Under the pieces are notes generated by a model. The model was not told the origin of the DNA, searched no databases, and saw only the letters and a program-made list of their open reading frames with translations. Positions 1-9,537 of a stretch of 32,569 nt of DNA are shown one piece after another (within the stretch, counting starts at the first letter, position 1; every line of letters begins with the position of its first letter). The position numbers were made by a program, and so were the translations under genes. The DNA is from Leisingera sp. ANG59. GTDB lineage: Bacteria > Pseudomonadota > Alphaproteobacteria > Rhodobacterales > Rhodobacteraceae. The stretch covers positions 26,356-58,924 of the forward strand of contig NZ_WLCM01000027.1 of assembly GCF_013317235.1 (NCBI RefSeq), read 5' to 3'.

Positions 1-5
1 TCAGC

Positions 6-3000
6 TCACTGTTCGGGAACCAGAATTTCCCGTTTGCCGACGTGGTTGGCGGCTGAGACAACACCTTCGTCTTCCATCTGCTCCACCAAACGCGCGGCCT
101 TGTTGTAGCCAATCGCCAGCTTGCGCTGGATGTAGGAAGTCGAGCACTTGCGGTCCTTGATCACAATGGCAACCGCCGTGTCATAGAGCGCGTCCTCGGT
201 GTCGGTATTGCCGCCGGTGTTCAGCCCCAGCACCGCGTCGATATTGTCGGCTTTGTCCTCATCCGGGCCGTCCAGTACACTGCCCACATAATCCGGCGGG
301 CCGAATTGCTTGAGGTGGTTGACCACCTCCTCGACCTCTTCATCAGAACAGAACGGACCGTGGCAGCGGGTGATCTTGGCGCCGCCCGCCATATAAAGCA
401 TGTCGCCCATGCCCAAGAGCTGCTCGGCACCCATCTCGCCGAGAATGGTACGGCTGTCGACCTTGGAGGTCACCTGGAAGGAAATCCGGGTCGGGAAGTT
501 GGCCTTGATGGTGCCGGTGATCACATCGACCGAGGGGCGCTGGGTTGCCATGATCAGGTGAATGCCGGAGGCCCGGGCCATCTGCGCCAGGCGCTGGATG
601 CAGGCCTCGATCTCCTTGCCCGCAACCATCATCAGGTCGGCCATCTCGTCGACGATGACGACGATATAGGGCAGCGCCTTGGGTTCGAACTCTTCGGTCT
701 CGAACACCGGCTCACCTGTTTCATCGTCAAACCCGGTCTGCACCGTGCGCGAAAACATCTCGCCTTTGGCCAGGGCCTCTTTCACACGGCCGTTGTAGCC
801 CGCGATATTGCGCACACCCATCTTGGACATCTTGCGGTAGCGGTCCTCCATCTCGCCCACGACCCATTTCAGAGCGACAACCGCCTTCTTCGGGTCAGTC
901 ACAACCGGCGACAACAGATGCGGGATGCCGTCATAGACGGACAGTTCCAGCATCTTGGGGTCGATCATAATCAGACGGCATTCATCCGGCGTCAGCTTGT
1001 AAAGCAGAGACAAGATCATTGTGTTGATCGCCACCGACTTACCGGAGCCGGTGGTGCCCGCGATCAGCAGGTGAGGCATCTTGGCCAGGTTCGCCACCAT
1101 GGCGTCACCGCCGATATCCTTGCCCAGAGCCAGCGGCAGCGCATGGTTGCCATCGCCGAAGTCGCGGGACGACAGGATCTCGCGCAGAACCACCTTTTCG
1201 CGCTTCTCGTTCGGCAGTTCGATACCGATCACGGTGCGGCCCGGAACGGTCGACACCCGCGCCGACAGCGCTGACATGGAACGCGCGATGTCATCCGCCA
1301 ATCCGATCACGCGGGAAGCCTTGAGGCCCGGGGCCGGCTCCAGCTCGTACATGGTCACAACAGGGCCGGGACGGACCGAGACAATCTCGCCCTTCACACC
1401 GTAATCATCGAGCACCGTCTCCAGCATCCGGGCGTTTTCTTCCAGCGCCTCATCGCTGAGGTGATGCCGCTCGATGCTTGTCGGGTTGGTCAGCAGGTTG
1501 AGCGGCGGCAGCTCGAAGTCACTGCCGCTGTCATCGAAGGCCAGATTGGGCTGGGCCTCTGCCTTGGCACGGGCCGAAGGTTGCAAGGCCTTGCGCACCG
1601 GCTTCTCGACAACAGCCTTGCGCGGCTCCGCCACCGGCAGGTCAACCGTCAGGCGCGGCCCTGCAATCTTGGGCTTTTCCGGAGCAGGTGCGGGCGGCGC
1701 AACCGGAGCGGCCTGATCCGGAAGTGCTTCGAAGGGCACATGGTCCGGTGTCAGCATCTCATAGCCGGGCGCGAAATCTGCAGTGTCAGCATCCTCGTGC
1801 AGGTCTGCAACCGGTGCTTCGGGGGTCTGAGCCTCGTCTTCCGGCGCCTGCCAAACAACCGGCGGCTCTTCCGGCAGCGGCGGCACGGGAGCCAGCGCTG
1901 CGGTCAGCGGCGGTTCGGGCGGCAGCCTGCCCTGGGACGCTGCGGGGTTGAAGATCAGCGGCGCGGGGCGCTGGCCGCGGCCCTTGGTCAGCGGCAGGTT
2001 CGGGTCCTGCTCCGGCGGCACATCGGCAGCGCGGCGGATCCGGACGGCATTCGCGATTTTCTGGGAAATCCGGTCCTCGCCAGCCTCTCCATCCGCCAAA
2101 GATTCTATTCCATCCGCATCCTGCATCTCGGACGCATAGGCGTTTTCGGCCTCAGGCACAGGCGCGGCGCGGCGGATCAGCCCCGGAACGCGGGACAGCA
2201 GACCCGCCTTGGCAGGAGCCGCTGGCTCTTCCGTCGCGGTTTCTGCCATGTATGCGTTATAGGTATCTTCGGGGTAGTCCTCGAACATCTCGGGGTCTTG
2301 CTCGGCGATGGCATAGGCAGCGGCATCCTCATCGGCGGCATGCGCGCGCTCTGTGCGTTCCTTGCGGTAGGTCATCGCGGCCTGCAGCCCGCTGGAGGCA
2401 CCGCGACCCAACAGGGCAGCAACCGCGCCATAGCCCAGGATCAGCCCGACCATCACCTTGTTCAGGCCTTTCTTCACCTCGGGCCAGGTAAAGCCCAGCA
2501 CCACGCAGCCAAGCGCCAGCATGCCTGCGGCACTCAGCAGGGACATGATCTTGACCATGAAGTGCAGGCCCACTGGCAACAACGCCAGCAGCGCGCCCAG
2601 GAAGGTATAGCCCACCATGCCGCCAAGGCCGAAATCATAGTTCTGCTGCCAGCTGGTGCTGGCGTTCAGGGTTTCCATATGCAGGGCCACCACCAGCAGC
2701 CACGGCACTGACAACAGCAGCGGCCAGACCACGCGGTCCTCGCCCCGGTGCAGCACGAACCGCAGGCCCCAAGCAGACAGGAACAGCGGCATCGCCCAGC
2801 TGGCCTTGCCAAACAGAGTGATCAGGATAAAGGAGACAGAGGCGCCCGGGCGGCCCAGCCAATTCTGCACCGGCGCATCAGTGGACACCGTCCAGTTCGG
2901 GTCTTCGGGCGTGTACGAGCTGAGCATGGCCGCAACCATCAGCCCCACCAGGATCAGGGCGATCCCGATCAGTTCCTTGCCGCGCTTTTCAATGGCCGCC

Positions 3001-3050
3001 TGCATGTTGCTGTCGAGCAGCGGATCGCGGCTGCGGGTTTGAAATGCCAT
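6..3050 (-). CDS. ftsK: DNA translocase FtsK
   Basis: Septal double-stranded DNA pump that moves the chromosome terminus during division and activates XerCD recombination at dif. The 1014-residue protein has four to five hydrophobic membrane segments in residues 25-215, then an acidic and proline/alanine-rich linker (about 230-500). A RecA-like motor follows, with Walker A GTTGSGKS at 665-672, Walker [10 protein letters not shown] at 796-804 and the ATQRPS motif at 835-840. The C-terminal winged-helix gamma domain (about 950-1014), which reads KOPS sites, is complete. The start is supported by GAGG/AGG upstream of the ATG. It is the last gene of a minus-strand run with the aminotransferase and amidase; the stop lies 5 bases from the window edge. 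Identification is secure. Confidence 0.97.
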   Translation of the reverse strand: MAFQTRSRDPLLDSNMQAAIEKRGKELIGIALILVGLMVAAMLSSYTPEDPNWTVSTDAPVQNWLGRPGASVSFILITLFGKASWAMPLFLSAWGLRFVLHRGEDRVVWPLLLSVPWLLVVALHMETLNASTSWQQNYDFGLGGMVGYTFLGALLALLPVGLHFMVKIMSLLSAAGMLALGCVVLGFTWPEVKKGLNKVMVGLILGYGAVAALLGRGASSGLQAAMTYRKERTERAHAADEDAAAYAIAEQDPEMFEDYPEDTYNAYMAETATEEPAAPAKAGLLSRVPGLIRRAAPVPEAENAYASEMQDADGIESLADGEAGEDRISQKIANAVRIRRAADVPPEQDPNLPLTKGRGQRPAPLIFNPAASQGRLPPEPPLTAALAPVPPLPEEPPVVWQAPEDEAQTPEAPVADLHEDADTADFAPGYEMLTPDHVPFEALPDQAAPVAPPAPAPEKPKIAGPRLTVDLPVAEPRKAVVEKPVRKALQPSARAKAEAQPNLAFDDSGSDFELPPLNLLTNPTSIERHHLSDEALEENARMLETVLDDYGVKGEIVSVRPGPVVTMYELEPAPGLKASRVIGLADDIARSMSALSARVSTVPGRTVIGIELPNEKREKVVLREILSSRDFGDGNHALPLALGKDIGGDAMVANLAKMPHLLIAGTTGSGKSVAINTMILSLLYKLTPDECRLIMIDPKMLELSVYDGIPHLLSPVVTDPKKAVVALKWVVGEMEDRYRKMSKMGVRNIAGYNGRVKEALAKGEMFSRTVQTGFDDETGEPVFETEEFEPKALPYIVVIVDEMADLMMVAGKEIEACIQRLAQMARASGIHLIMATQRPSVDVITGTIKANFPTRISFQVTSKVDSRTILGEMGAEQLLGMGDMLYMAGGAKITRCHGPFCSDEEVEEVVNHLKQFGPPDYVGSVLDGPDEDKADNIDAVLGLNTGGNTDTEDALYDTAVAIVIKDRKCSTSYIQRKLAIGYNKAARLVEQMEDEGVVSAANHVGKREILVPEQ

Positions 3051-3125
3051 GCCTACCTCAGTTCCGTTTCATTTGCCCCTGCCCCGCTTTTCACCGCGGG
3101 GTCACAGGCCTGTCCGTTCTTGGTT

Positions 3126-3155
3126 TTGGCTGCGCGGCCCCCAGCCAAGGGCCGC
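3126..3155. repeat. Interlocking inverted repeats between aminotransferase and ftsK
   Basis: Two 7-bp inverted repeats interleave here. TTGGCTG at 3126-3132 pairs with CAGCCAA at 3142-3148, and GCGGCCC at 3134-3140 pairs with GGGCCGC at 3149-3155. Each arm pair brackets part of the other, so the two hairpins exclude each other unless a very tight pseudoknot forms. There is no T-run on either side, so this is not a standard intrinsic terminator. It lies in the 115-bp gap between two co-directional genes. Confidence 0.5.
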
Positions 3156-3165
3156 TCAGCAGAAT

Positions 3166-4344
3166 TCAATAAAGGCAGCCGCGCAGCGTGCTCAGCGCCT
3201 TGCGGGTGTCTTCCGCAGGGGCAACCAGCGCCACCCGGATGTAAGTCTCGCCCGGGTTTTGGCCGGCTGCGCCCTGCGCCAGATACGCGCCGGGCAGCAC
3301 CCGGACCCCGGTTTCGGTCCACAGCTTCAGCGCGGCCTGCTCGCCGTTTTCCACCGGAAGCCAAAGGAAGAAGCCAGCTTCGGGCGCCATGTAGCCTTTG
3401 AGGCCGTCAAAGACCTCATCCGCAATTTTGTATTTTTCCTGATAGAGCGTACGGTTTTCTGCCACATGCGCCTCATCCGCCCAAACTTTGGCGGCAGCAG
3501 CCTGCAAAGGTCCTGGCAGCGGAGAACCAGAATAGGCCCGCAACTGCTTGACCCGCTTGATGGTTTCCGGCCCGCCGGCAATCAGCCCGGATCGCAAACC
3601 CGGCAGGTTCGAACGTTTCGAGAGCGAGTTGAACAGCACCACACGTTCAGGATCGGCGCCCAGTTCATGGGCAACAGTCAGCGCGCCCACCGGTGCCTCA
3701 TCGCGGTAGATCTCGGAATAGCATTCGTCCGCGAAGATGCGGAAATCGTATTTTTCTGCCAGCTGGATCAGCCGGGTCCAGTAAGCGCGCGAGGCCACGG
3801 CGCCCTGCGGGTTTGCCGGCGAACAGATGTAGGCGACCGCCGTGCGGTTCAGAATATCCTCCGGCAGGTTTTCATAGTCCGGCAGATGGCCGGTCGCTGC
3901 TGTCGCGGGGACAAACACAGGCTCTGCCCCGACAGAAATCGTCGCCACCATGTAGACTTGGTAGAAGGGGTTCGGGATCAGCACCACGGGCTTTTGCCCG
4001 TTCTTCTGCTCCGGGCACAGCGCCATGGCGGCATTGTAGAGCCCCTCGCGGGTGCCGTTCAGCGCCATTATTTGAGTCTCGGGGTCCGCGGTCACACCGT
4101 AGCGGCGGTGGATCCAGTCCGAAATCGCACCGCGCAGCTCCGGCGTGCCGTCGTTGTTCGGATACTGGTTAAACCCGGCGGCGTTTTCGGCGATGACATC
4201 GGTGACCCAGGCAGGAAACGCATGTTTCGGTTCGCCAATGGTCATATGCACCACATCCCCGCCGGGGGTGTGATGGTCCAACAGCGCCCTCAAGCGCGGA
4301 AACGCATAGGCTGGCAGGTTCGAAAACCGCTCAGGAAAATCCAT
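3166..4344 (-). CDS. PLP-dependent class I/II aminotransferase (DapC/AspC-like)
   Basis: Fold-type I aminotransferase of 392 residues that would transfer amino groups between an amino acid and a keto acid through pyridoxal phosphate. The Schiff-base lysine is K243 in NSLSKRSNLPG. NPQG at 178-181 is the family's NPxG-type turn, and DECYSEIY at 206-213 carries the cofactor-contacting Asp and Tyr. A conserved Arg is expected in the C-terminal TYIRVALVAP stretch. The N-terminus matches proteins often annotated as succinyldiaminopimelate aminotransferase, but substrate cannot be read from sequence. It is downstream of the amidase and upstream of ftsK on the same strand, with gaps of about 110 bases, so co-transcription is possible but not shown. 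Confidence 0.88.
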   Translation of the reverse strand: MDFPERFSNLPAYAFPRLRALLDHHTPGGDVVHMTIGEPKHAFPAWVTDVIAENAAGFNQYPNNDGTPELRGAISDWIHRRYGVTADPETQIMALNGTREGLYNAAMALCPEQKNGQKPVVLIPNPFYQVYMVATISVGAEPVFVPATAATGHLPDYENLPEDILNRTAVAYICSPANPQGAVASRAYWTRLIQLAEKYDFRIFADECYSEIYRDEAPVGALTVAHELGADPERVVLFNSLSKRSNLPGLRSGLIAGGPETIKRVKQLRAYSGSPLPGPLQAAAAKVWADEAHVAENRTLYQEKYKIADEVFDGLKGYMAPEAGFFLWLPVENGEQAALKLWTETGVRVLPGAYLAQGAAGQNPGETYIRVALVAPAEDTRKALSTLRGCLY

Positions 4345-4453
4345 GTCTTATGCCTCAGTCACGGGATCATTGGCGCCCCGTTTGCGCCTCAGGTTACAGA
4401 TGGCGGGCGGATGCGTCCACCCGGTGAGTGGCCCGCTGGGCCGAATGTGGCTT

Positions 4454-5785
4454 TCAGGCCAAGGACGCCTCGATCGCGGCACCAGTGCGCAGCAAGGCTT
4501 CCTCGCAGTCCGGCTGCCCCAGCACCTGCAGCCCGCAGCTAGGCGTGCCGGTGGGCAGTGACAGCGCGCAAAGGCCCATCAGATTGCCGACCCGCGTGTT
4601 GCGCAGTGCCAGCAGATTGGACTGCACGTAGAAGTCATGATCGCTCTGCAGCCGGTCCAGGTTGGGCGGCAGGATAGGCGAGACAGGGGTGAGCACCGCA
4701 TCAAAGCCTGCCACGGCCTGATCCCAGGCCATCCGGCACTTTTCCAGCTTGGCCCAAGCCGCGACGTAATCCGGGCCGCTGAACTGCGCGCCTGTGCGGA
4801 ACCGTTCCAGGATTTCAGCATACATCAGCTGCGGCGAGGCCTCGATCACGTCTTTCCACAACCCGTAGGCTTCGGTGGTGTAAAGAATCGGGCTAAGGCC
4901 CATCGCCTCGTCCAGCGCAGGCACCTCCAGCGGCACGATTTCTGCCCCGGCGCCTTTCAGCCTTTCCAGCGTTTGGCGATGGGCAGCGGCAACTTTAGGA
5001 TCGAGATCATCGTGCACGACATTTTGCAGTTCCGCAAACCGGCAGCCTTTCAGGGAGCCAGGATTGCGCAGGTCAGGACCCGCGGTCCCTTCCAGCACTC
5101 CCAGCAGCAGCCCGGCATCTTCGACTGACCGGGCCAGCGGGCCGACGGTGTCAAACTTCAGGCACAGGGGCACGACGCCCTCCAGCGTGATCCGGCCAGA
5201 GGTTGTCTTGAGCCCCACAAGATCATTCCAGGCCGAGGGAATTCGTACAGAACCGCCCGTGTCAGAGCCGATTCCGCCCGCCGCCAACCCGAAAGCCACA
5301 GAGGCTGCCGCGCCTGAGGACGACCCTCCCGGAGCGGCCTCCTGATCATTCACGCAGGGTGGTGTTTCCTTGACCGGGTTGAAGCCAAGGCCGGAGAACG
5401 CCAGCTCGCTCATGTGGGTTTTGCCGAGGCAAACCGTGCCCATGAGGGTTGCATTGGACAGCACGGTGGCATCCTGGTCCGGCACCCGCCCCTTGAGCAA
5501 ATCCGAGCCGGACTCGGTTGCGGTGCCTGCGCTGTCGAACAGGTCCTTCCAGCTGATCGGCACGCCATCCAGGAGCGAGCGGCGCAAGCCTAGACCGGCG
5601 CGCTGCTCAGCCGCTTCGGCTTCCGCCAGCGCGCGGTCATGGGTAACCTGCGTGTAAATCCGCTCTTTCAAAGGGTGCGCGTCGATAGCGTCCAAATAGC
5701 AGCGCGTCAGTGCCACCGGGCCGATTTCACCGGCCGCAATCCCGCGTCCCAGATCGGCGGCAGTCATCGTCAGCCAGTCTTGCAT
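4454..5785 (-). CDS. Amidase-signature family hydrolase
   Basis: Amidase-signature enzyme of 443 residues that hydrolyses a carboxamide; the substrate is unknown. The Ser-cisSer-Lys triad is visible: K80 in SWKDLFD, S155 in the PGGSSSG signature and S179 in GSDTGGSVRIP. I chose the ATG at 5785 because GGGAGAG sits six bases upstream of it; the open frame extends further to 5842 with two more in-frame ATGs, but those lack a better ribosome site. GatA is an alternative by family, yet no gatB or gatC is nearby and the C-terminal half differs from typical GatA, so a stand-alone amidase is more likely. It diverges from the ubiH-like gene. Confidence 0.87.
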   Translation of the reverse strand: MQDWLTMTAADLGRGIAAGEIGPVALTRCYLDAIDAHPLKERIYTQVTHDRALAEAEAAEQRAGLGLRRSLLDGVPISWKDLFDSAGTATESGSDLLKGRVPDQDATVLSNATLMGTVCLGKTHMSELAFSGLGFNPVKETPPCVNDQEAAPGGSSSGAAASVAFGLAAGGIGSDTGGSVRIPSAWNDLVGLKTTSGRITLEGVVPLCLKFDTVGPLARSVEDAGLLLGVLEGTAGPDLRNPGSLKGCRFAELQNVVHDDLDPKVAAAHRQTLERLKGAGAEIVPLEVPALDEAMGLSPILYTTEAYGLWKDVIEASPQLMYAEILERFRTGAQFSGPDYVAAWAKLEKCRMAWDQAVAGFDAVLTPVSPILPPNLDRLQSDHDFYVQSNLLALRNTRVGNLMGLCALSLPTGTPSCGLQVLGQPDCEEALLRTGAAIEASLA

Positions 5786-5895
5786 CAGCATCTCTCCCAT
5801 TGGCAGCTGCCGGTGACGGTAGCGGCAGCAGGACGCAGGCACAATCCCGCGCTTCCTGCATGGACAATCCCGTCAGCAGGCGCATATTGCGGAGC

Positions 5896-7122
5896 ATGAA
5901 AAATGCGTCCGATATCCTGATCGTAGGCGGCGGGCTGAATGGTCCGGCCTTGGCTCTGGCCTTGGCTCAGACCGGCCACAGCGTTACCGTCGTCGACTCG
6001 CTGACCCCAGACAAATTGGCCGACGAGGGTTTTGACGGCCGCGGCTATGCGCTGGCGCTTGCCTCGCAGCGGCTGCTGCAGCAGACTGGCATCTGGCAGC
6101 ATGTCGGGGACAACGCGCAACCCATGCTGGAAATCAAGGTGACGGACGGCCACGCGGGCCACGGGCCGTCGCCGTTTTTCATCCACTTCGACCACGCGGA
6201 GCTAGAAGAAGGCCCGATGGGATATATGGTCGAGGACCGCTTCCTGCGCCGCGCCTTCCTGCAGGCGATGGAGGATGCGCCTGGGATTACCCTGGTGTCC
6301 GGACGCACCGTGGTCGCGCAGGCTCCGGATCAGACAGGTGTCACTGTCACGCTGGATGACGGCGGAGAACTGCGCGGCCAGGTGCTTGTCGGCTCCGACG
6401 GGCGCCGCAGCGGTACCGCGCAGCGGGCCGGTATCAAAAGGACTGGCTGGGACTATGGCCAGACCGCGCTGGTCTGCGCCATCGACCATGAAAAGCCGCA
6501 CCACGGCATTGCCCATCAGTTCTTCATGCCGCCCGGGCCGCTGGCCATCCTGCCGCTGCCGGGCAACCGGTCATCGATTGTGTGGAGCGAGCGGACCGAG
6601 ACCGCCAAGGCGATCCACGCGTTGGATGACGCGGAATACATCCAGGCGCTGCGGCCCCGGTTCGGCGATTTCCTGGGGGAGATTTCCCTGGCCGGCAAGC
6701 GCTTCACCTACCCTCTGAACCTGACTATCGCCAACAGTTTCATCGGCGACCGGATGGCGCTGATCGGCGATGCTGCGCATGGGATGCACCCGATTGCGGG
6801 CCAGGGCCTGAACGCCGGCCTCCGCGATGTTGGCGCATTGGCGGAAGTGATTACCGAGGCCACCCGGCGGGGCGAGGACATCGGTTCCTCTCTGGTGCTG
6901 AAGCGATACCAGCAATGGCGCCGTTTCGACACGGCCTCTCTGGCGGCAGCGACTGACGTGTTCAACCGGCTGTTTTCCAATGACAACCCGCTCCTGCGGC
7001 TGGGCCGGGACATCGGCATGGGGCTTGCGGGCGCCGTACCGGGCCTGCGCCGCGGCTTCGTGCGCGAGGCGGCCGGGTTGACAGGCGATCTTCCGCGGCT
7101 GCTGAAAGGGCAAGAGATTTAA
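5896..7122 (+). CDS. UbiH/UbiF/COQ6-type FAD-dependent hydroxylase
   Basis: Flavin monooxygenase of 408 residues, of the family that adds hydroxyl groups to the aromatic ring of ubiquinone precursors. The N-terminal dinucleotide-binding motif is GGGLNG at 11-16, a DGRRSG segment contacts FAD mid-protein, and the C-terminal signature GDAAHGMHPIAGQG begins at about residue 291. The protein is soluble or peripheral, with no signal peptide. The start is the ATG just before the FAD motif; GGAG is only one base upstream of it, so an upstream start (for example ATG at 5860) is possible though unlike homologs. Which ring position it hydroxylates cannot be told. It is convergent with the Trm112-like gene. 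Confidence 0.9.
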   Translation: MKNASDILIVGGGLNGPALALALAQTGHSVTVVDSLTPDKLADEGFDGRGYALALASQRLLQQTGIWQHVGDNAQPMLEIKVTDGHAGHGPSPFFIHFDHAELEEGPMGYMVEDRFLRRAFLQAMEDAPGITLVSGRTVVAQAPDQTGVTVTLDDGGELRGQVLVGSDGRRSGTAQRAGIKRTGWDYGQTALVCAIDHEKPHHGIAHQFFMPPGPLAILPLPGNRSSIVWSERTETAKAIHALDDAEYIQALRPRFGDFLGEISLAGKRFTYPLNLTIANSFIGDRMALIGDAAHGMHPIAGQGLNAGLRDVGALAEVITEATRRGEDIGSSLVLKRYQQWRRFDTASLAAATDVFNRLFSNDNPLLRLGRDIGMGLAGAVPGLRRGFVREAAGLTGDLPRLLKGQEI

Positions 7123-7144
7123 GGGGGGAGCGCCACCCGCCGAA

Positions 7145-7333
7145 TTATTCCAGCTCGCGCGCCTCATCCACCAGCATCACCGGGATGCCGTTGCGGATCG
7201 GGAAGGCCAGGTTGGCTGCGCGCGAAACCAGTTCCTGCGCCTGGGCGTCGTATTCCAGCACTGTCTGGGTCAACGGGCAGACCAGCGCTTCCAGCATCCG
7301 CCGGTCAAAGGCTGGCGCCTGTGTCTCGGTCAT
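7145..7333 (-). CDS. Trm112 family protein
   Basis: Small protein of 62 residues matching the bacterial Trm112/YcaR family: [16 protein letters not shown] near the N-terminus and a conserved [12 protein letters not shown] segment near the end. Eukaryotic Trm112 activates methyltransferases. Bacterial homologs are poorly characterised, and this one has a single cysteine (C19), so it lacks a zinc site. Its ATG overlaps the stop of the LON-domain gene by four bases (ATGA, 7330-7333), which indicates translational coupling. Third gene of the chaperedoxin operon. Confidence 0.9.
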   Translation of the reverse strand: MTETQAPAFDRRMLEALVCPLTQTVLEYDAQAQELVSRAANLAFPIRNGIPVMLVDEARELE

Positions 7334-7974
7334 TGCAGGGTTTCCTCCTGAGAGCCGCCGCGCAGGGCAAACTCAATCAAAGTGACAAGCGTTTCCCGCC
7401 TTGTGGCAAGGCAGGGCGCCTCGAGCAAGGCCTGTTTGTCCTCGGGATCGAATTCCAGCAGCATCGCCAGCGAATTAATCAGCAATTCGTCGTCCGCTTC
7501 CTTGAGCGCTTCCCAGTCGGTCGACAGGTTCCGGGCGGAAAAGAAACGGTCAAGAAGATCCAGAAAGGAAGGGCGGTCGAGGGCCTCATCCGCCTCGCAG
7601 CGGCCCAGGTCCCTGTCAAACCCTGCCCAGCTGACATCACAGCGCCGGTAAGGCGTGAATCCGTTGGTCTCGCGGGTGATCCTGAACCGGGAAACCCCCG
7701 ACAGCGTCACGAGGTAGCGTCCGTCCTCAGTTTCAGAGAATTGAGTGACCCGACCAGCGCAGCCGATGCTGTGGAGCTCCTCTCCGTTGCCATGCGGGGG
7801 CGGGCAGGGCTGCACCATGCCGATCAGCCGTTGCCGTGTTTTCAGAGTGTCTTCAAGCATTTGCAGATATCGCGGCTCAAATATGTGCAACGGCAAGCGC
7901 GACCGGGGCAGCAGAAGCGCCCCGGGCAATGGAAACACGGCAATCGTGTCCGGCAGATCGGCAGGCTGGATCAT
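7330..7974 (-). CDS. LON substrate-binding domain protein
   Basis: Stand-alone relative of the Lon protease N-terminal domain, 214 residues. The signature [23 protein letters not shown] lies at about 14-36, and [10 protein letters not shown] and RFRITRE follow. It has no AAA+ ATPase or Ser-Lys peptidase domain, so it is not a protease by itself. Stand-alone proteins of this family are thought to bind unfolded or partner proteins, but no firm function is known. It sits between the chaperedoxin gene (27-base gap) and the Trm112-like gene (4-base overlap). That context suggests a protein-quality role, which is inference. Confidence 0.9.
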   Translation of the reverse strand: MIQPADLPDTIAVFPLPGALLLPRSRLPLHIFEPRYLQMLEDTLKTRQRLIGMVQPCPPPHGNGEELHSIGCAGRVTQFSETEDGRYLVTLSGVSRFRITRETNGFTPYRRCDVSWAGFDRDLGRCEADEALDRPSFLDLLDRFFSARNLSTDWEALKEADDELLINSLAMLLEFDPEDKQALLEAPCLATRRETLVTLIEFALRGGSQEETLQ

Positions 7975-8001
7975 GGGACAAAGAGTAGTGCAGCCCCGGA
8001 T

Positions 8002-8928
8002 TTAGGCAAATATCATCGAGCTGAGCTTCCGGCGCCCGTTCAGCACCACCGGGTCATTCGGCTTCAGCGCGTCAAAAATGGTGAACAGCTGCGCTTTGGC
8101 TGCGCCATCGTTCCATTCGCGGTCGCGGCGGAACAACTCCAGCAGCTCCGCAACCGCGGCCTCGGCATCTCCCGCCGCGTGCAGCGCCTGCGCCAAGTCG
8201 AAACGCGCCTGCAGGTTGTCCGGGCTGGCCTCTACCGCAGCCCGCAGTTCTGTCACCGGGCCTGCATTTTCCGCCTGCCGCGCCAATGCAATCTGTGCGT
8301 GGACGGCTTCGATCTCCGGCGCGGTGGAAATCTCTGCGGGGGCACCATTCAGAACCGCCTCGGCCTGCTCCAGGTCACCCAGCGCAATGTGGGCACGAGC
8401 CAGACCACCGTATGCAGCAGCATTCTTGTCATCCTCGCCCAGAATGGCGGCAAATGTCTGTGCCGCATCTGCAACCGCGCCTTCTGCGAGCATCTGTTCC
8501 GCCGCCTCCAGTGCTTCGCCAAGGCCGCCATCGGCAGTGCCGCCCGCCGCTTCGATCACCTTCTTCACGAAGGCATCTATTTCCGATGCAGGCAGGGCGC
8601 CCTGGAACATGTCGACCGGACGTCCCTGCACGAAGGCCACAACGGTCGGGATCGACTGAAGCGGCAGGCCCTGCTGGGCCAGCGCCTGCGCCAAGCGCTG
8701 GTTTTCGTCCACGTTGATCTTGGCCATGGTGGCAGCACCCTTGGCCCGGGTAACGGCTGCTTCCAGCATCGGGCCCAGGGTTTTGCACGGGCCGCACCAG
8801 GGCGCCCAGAAATCCACAATCACCGGAGCCTGCATCGACGCGTCGACAACGTCCTGCATGAAGGTTGCTTCGGTCACATCCTTGATCAGATCGCCCGCCG
8901 GTGCGGTGCTGCCAATAATATCGCTCAT
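8002..8928 (-). CDS. cnoX: Thioredoxin-TPR chaperedoxin (CnoX/YbbN-like)
   Basis: A 308-residue cytoplasmic fusion of an N-terminal thioredoxin fold (about 15-125) with a C-terminal TPR-like helical region (about 140-305). The active site WAPWCGPCK has C45 and C48 intact. Known CnoX proteins are holdases that pass oxidised clients to GroEL or DnaK; E. coli CnoX has lost one cysteine, whereas the alphaproteobacterial type keeps CXXC, as here. I chose ATG 8928 because MSDIIG is the usual N-terminus and GAGAA precedes it; the frame runs open upstream to 9054. It is first in the operon with the LON-domain and Trm112-like genes and diverges from the DUF6653 gene. Confidence 0.88.
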   Translation of the reverse strand: MSDIIGSTAPAGDLIKDVTEATFMQDVVDASMQAPVIVDFWAPWCGPCKTLGPMLEAAVTRAKGAATMAKINVDENQRLAQALAQQGLPLQSIPTVVAFVQGRPVDMFQGALPASEIDAFVKKVIEAAGGTADGGLGEALEAAEQMLAEGAVADAAQTFAAILGEDDKNAAAYGGLARAHIALGDLEQAEAVLNGAPAEISTAPEIEAVHAQIALARQAENAGPVTELRAAVEASPDNLQARFDLAQALHAAGDAEAAVAELLELFRRDREWNDGAAKAQLFTIFDALKPNDPVVLNGRRKLSSMIFA

Positions 8929-9001
8929 CAGTTTGTTCTCCGCTTGGAACTTCCCCCCTATATGGAATCCTGTGCGCCGGAAACCAAGAGAGGAGTTTGG
9001 C

Positions 9002-9523
9002 ATGACCCGAACACGGTTTGACCTCTTTGCCGCATCGGAACGGCTGATGCGCATGGACGAAACCGCCTGGGCGCGGCATGCAAACCCATTGAGCGTTTAC
9101 AGCCGGATGTCGGTGCTGCCGCTGACGACCCTGGCCGTCTGGTCGCGGGTGTGGCTGGGCTGGGGTGCGCTGATCCCAGTGGCGCTGGTGCTGGCCTGGA
9201 CCTGGTGGAACCCGCGCGCGCTCGGCCGCCCGGCCGGCACCGGCAGTTGGGCCTCCCGCGGCACCTTTGGTGAGCGGGTGTTTCTGAACCGGGCGCAGGT
9301 CCCTATACCGGCCCATCACGAGACATGGGCAAAGAGGCTAGCCTGGGGTTCCGGGCTGGGAGTTCCTTCCTGAGCTTACGGCCTCTGGGCCTTGGACCTC
9401 GGCATCACCTTGTTCGGTCTCGCGCTGCTGATTGGCGGCAAGCTCTGGTTTCTGGACCGGATGGTGTGGCTCTATCAGGACATGAAGGACGCGCACCCAG
9501 AGTATTCGGCCTGGCTGCGCTGA
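9002..9523 (+). pseudogene. DUF6653 family membrane protein, interrupted by an in-frame TGA
   Basis: The ATG at 9002 has a strong AGGAG six bases upstream and opens a 123-codon frame with hydrophobic segments (about residues 36-66). It stops at TGA 9371-9373. The same frame resumes with no shift at 9374 and runs 49 more codons to TGA 9521-9523, encoding AYGLWALDLGITL and then KLWFLDRMVWLYQDM. As I recall the DUF6653 family, homologs of about 170 residues read continuously through this point, and LWFLDRMVWLY is their C-terminal hallmark. So this is most likely one gene with a single nonsense codon at position 124. Function is unknown. A sequencing error or readthrough would also explain it. 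Confidence 0.75.
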
Positions 9524-9537
9524 ACCGGCGCGCGCCC

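Noticed and set aside
306-2711. Two long plus-strand open frames opposite ftsK
   Set aside because: They lie antisense to the FtsK motor and linker, with no domain similarity and biased composition caused by GC-rich third positions.
4345-4453. Possible terminator hairpins between amidase and aminotransferase
   Set aside because: The best stem (GGGCGGA/TCCACCC) has a central mismatch and no T-run, so I cannot support a terminator.
3049-4542. A plus-strand open frame of nearly 500 codons opposite the aminotransferase
   Set aside because: Shadow frame; the aminotransferase active-site motifs are all on the minus strand.
7108-7140. G-rich and C-rich stretch between the UbiH-like and Trm112-like genes as a terminator
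   Set aside because: Complementarity is only three to four pairs, with no T-run.
7321-9021. A plus-strand open frame of more than 550 codons covering the chaperedoxin and LON-domain genes
   Set aside because: It spans two well-identified minus-strand genes and their intergenic gap and has Arg/Gln/Leu-rich shadow composition.
9371-9373. TGA in the DUF6653 gene read as selenocysteine
   Set aside because: No selenoprotein of this family is known to me, there is no redox motif at the site, and I see no convincing SECIS-like hairpin right after the codon. A nonsense mutation is simpler.
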